From the NCBI GenBank assembly GCA_945873195.1, contig CAMCDA010000011.1:1-44699 (forward strand): a DNA stretch of 44,699 nucleotides, written 5' to 3'. Made by a program: the position numbers and the translations under genes. A model generated the notes under the pieces. That model ran no database searches. It was not told the origin of the DNA and worked only from the letters and a program-made list of their open reading frames with translations. Below, one piece after another: positions 43,882-44,699 of this stretch; position 1 is the stretch's first letter, and the number at the start of each line of letters is the position of its first letter. This DNA comes from Asaia bogorensis (GTDB lineage: Bacteria; Pseudomonadota; Alphaproteobacteria; Acetobacterales; Acetobacteraceae).

Positions 43882-44309
43882 TCATCCTTGATACGAACAT
43901 CCTGTCCGAACCCATGCGAGCGGACGCAAACCCGGCCGTCGCGGATTGGCTGGACCGACAACCGGCGGACATCCTTTACCTCACGACGGTGACCGTAGCG
44001 GAGTTGTTCCTGGGCACCGAACTGATGCCGCTCGGTGGACGGCGATCCAGGCTGGAAGCGCGGATAGCGGAGGTCGTCAGTACCTTTGGAGAGGAACGGA
44101 TTCTTCCCTTCGATGCCCGAGCCGCCCGCCTTTTCGCGATGATCATCGCCCGGGCGCGTGGCGAGGGTCGGTCAATCGGGGTGGCGGATGGCCAGATCGC
44201 GGCCGTCGCCGCCGTCCACGGCTTTTCCGTTGCTACGCGGGACACCGCGCCATTCATCGCCGCCGGTGTCCCCGTGATCGATCCGTGGGACCTCGGGAAG
44301 ACGGAATAG
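43878..44309 (+). CDS. PIN-domain toxin, FitB/VapC type
   Basis: This 143-residue PIN ribonuclease has the four acidic metal-binding residues: Asp5 (ILDTNILSE), Glu42 (TVAELFLG), Asp104 (VADGQIAAVA) and Asp122 (ATRDTAPF). The length and C-terminal VPVIDPWD match FitB/VapC toxins, which cleave RNA, often tRNA or rRNA, to slow growth. It is translationally coupled to the antitoxin gene. The pair is probably intact and functional. Confidence 0.92.
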   Translation: MIILDTNILSEPMRADANPAVADWLDRQPADILYLTTVTVAELFLGTELMPLGGRRSRLEARIAEVVSTFGEERILPFDARAARLFAMIIARARGEGRSIGVADGQIAAVAAVHGFSVATRDTAPFIAAGVPVIDPWDLGKTE

Positions 44310-44341
44310 ACCGTCTGCCTGTCGGCCCCGCCCGGCCTTCC

Positions 44342-44581
44342 CTATGCCGCCAGCGCGGCCCGCTCCAACCCGTCCACCGGCCGGACCACATAACCCACCA
44401 GCCGCCCGGCCGTGATTTCCAACGTCCGCACCCCGCCCGAGGCGACGGGCAGCACCGCGTTCCCATCCGTCCAGCGAACCGGCGCGCCGCCGTGCCGCTC
44501 CAACCCCCACCAGCCGGCCGACAGGGCGGGATGGTCAAGCGGCAGGTCCTCGCCGGGTGCGAACCAAAGTTGTGGGATCAA
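44342..44581 (-). CDS. short hypothetical protein, unrecognised
   Basis: A possible 79-residue protein (TTG start, overlapping the stop of the upstream frame as TTGA) with the segments DHPALSAGWWGLERHG, PVRWTDGNAVLPVASGG and LEITAGRLVGYVV. The GW..E....RWT..A pattern reminds me of short beta-sandwich tails in surface-polysaccharide proteins of alphaproteobacteria, but I cannot name a family. The open frame extends upstream to 44656, so the start is uncertain; the segment could also be the end of the upstream protein in a shifted frame. Confidence 0.4.
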   Translation of the reverse strand: MIPQLWFAPGEDLPLDHPALSAGWWGLERHGGAPVRWTDGNAVLPVASGGVRTLEITAGRLVGYVVRPVDGLERAALAA

Positions 44582-44699
44582 GCGGCGGCGTTCGATGACG
44601 CTTCTGGCTGGTTGAGATTGGCGGGTGCCGACGGCCTGTCGGCCAGCGCCGCCCAATAAGCGTCCCAGTCCCGGTTCAGACGATTGATCCGCAACGCAA
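44578..44699 (-). CDS. C-terminal fragment of a gene running off the right edge
   Basis: About 39 codons in a frame with coding-like composition (LRINRLNRDWDAYWAALADRP and further) end at a TGA that overlaps the next TTG. The start lies outside the window. Family not recognised. Confidence 0.45.
   Translation of the reverse strand, partial: ALRINRLNRDWDAYWAALADRPSAPANLNQPEASSNAAA

Overview
The window is about 44.7 kb of high-GC bacterial chromosome. Composition and gene content point to an alphaproteobacterium: glnK-amtB followed by a porin, a MaeB-type malic enzyme, efp next to an inositol monophosphatase, and several solute-uptake ABC cassettes. The family Acetobacteraceae or a close Rhodospirillales relative fits best. 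That placement is an inference from gene neighbourhoods and from the style of the intergenic GC-rich hairpins; no rRNA or marker gene is present to prove it. About 45 genes are supported. No tRNA, rRNA, prophage, insertion sequence or CRISPR array was seen.

Layout: (1) 0.1-6.7 kb holds a flavin/F420-type oxidoreductase, yqgE, an MBOAT plus SGNH acyl-transfer pair, a convergent radical SAM enzyme with an extra C-terminal cysteine cluster, the DNA-crosslink protein YedK and a secreted beta-trefoil protein. (2) 6.8-10.9 kb is an SDR followed by a polyamine-type ABC cassette (binding protein, ATPase, one permease). The second permease is absent and the first permease ends inside a GC-rich palindromic repeat. 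(3) 11.0-12.4 kb is efp-suhB on the minus strand. (4) 12.8-16.3 kb is a catabolic run: carboxymuconolactone decarboxylase-like protein, mandelate-racemase-type enzyme, CocE-type hydrolase. (5) 16.3-23.0 kb is an atypical OmpR-like regulator divergent from a complete five-gene peptide-type ABC operon. That operon is interrupted between its two permease genes by an antisense GIY-YIG nuclease gene bounded by 31-bp inverted palindromes. (6) 23.1-26.6 kb holds an amidohydrolase, an alpha/beta hydrolase and a divergent methyltransferase whose N-terminus looks like a rearranged, inactive alpha/beta hydrolase. (7) 26.6-30.0 kb is glnK-amtB-porin behind a sigma-54-like promoter, ending in a good terminator. 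(8) 30.0-30.3 kb is a mirror-symmetric array of seven hairpins. (9) 30.3-34.5 kb holds a DMT exporter, a YfiH/PgeF protein and maeB. (10) 34.5-39.7 kb is a minus-strand phnC - Fe-S protein - phnD - phnE - phnE unit with no C-P lyase genes. Its Fe-S protein carries an exact HdrB-type CCG cluster motif. (11) 39.8-44.7 kb holds an aldo/keto reductase, an N-acyl-D-amino-acid deacylase-like amidohydrolase, a divergent TauD-type dioxygenase, a FitAB-type toxin-antitoxin pair with a palindromic operator, and the edge of another gene.

Together the genes describe a heterotroph geared to scavenging organic nitrogen and small organic solutes: three ABC uptake systems, ammonium sensing and uptake, and several hydrolases and dioxygenases. 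The most unusual signals are the palindrome-bounded GIY-YIG cassette inside the peptide-transport operon, the hairpin array after the porin, and the Fe-S protein embedded in a phosphonate-type transporter operon. Motif counts and base positions were read by eye; no database search was possible.
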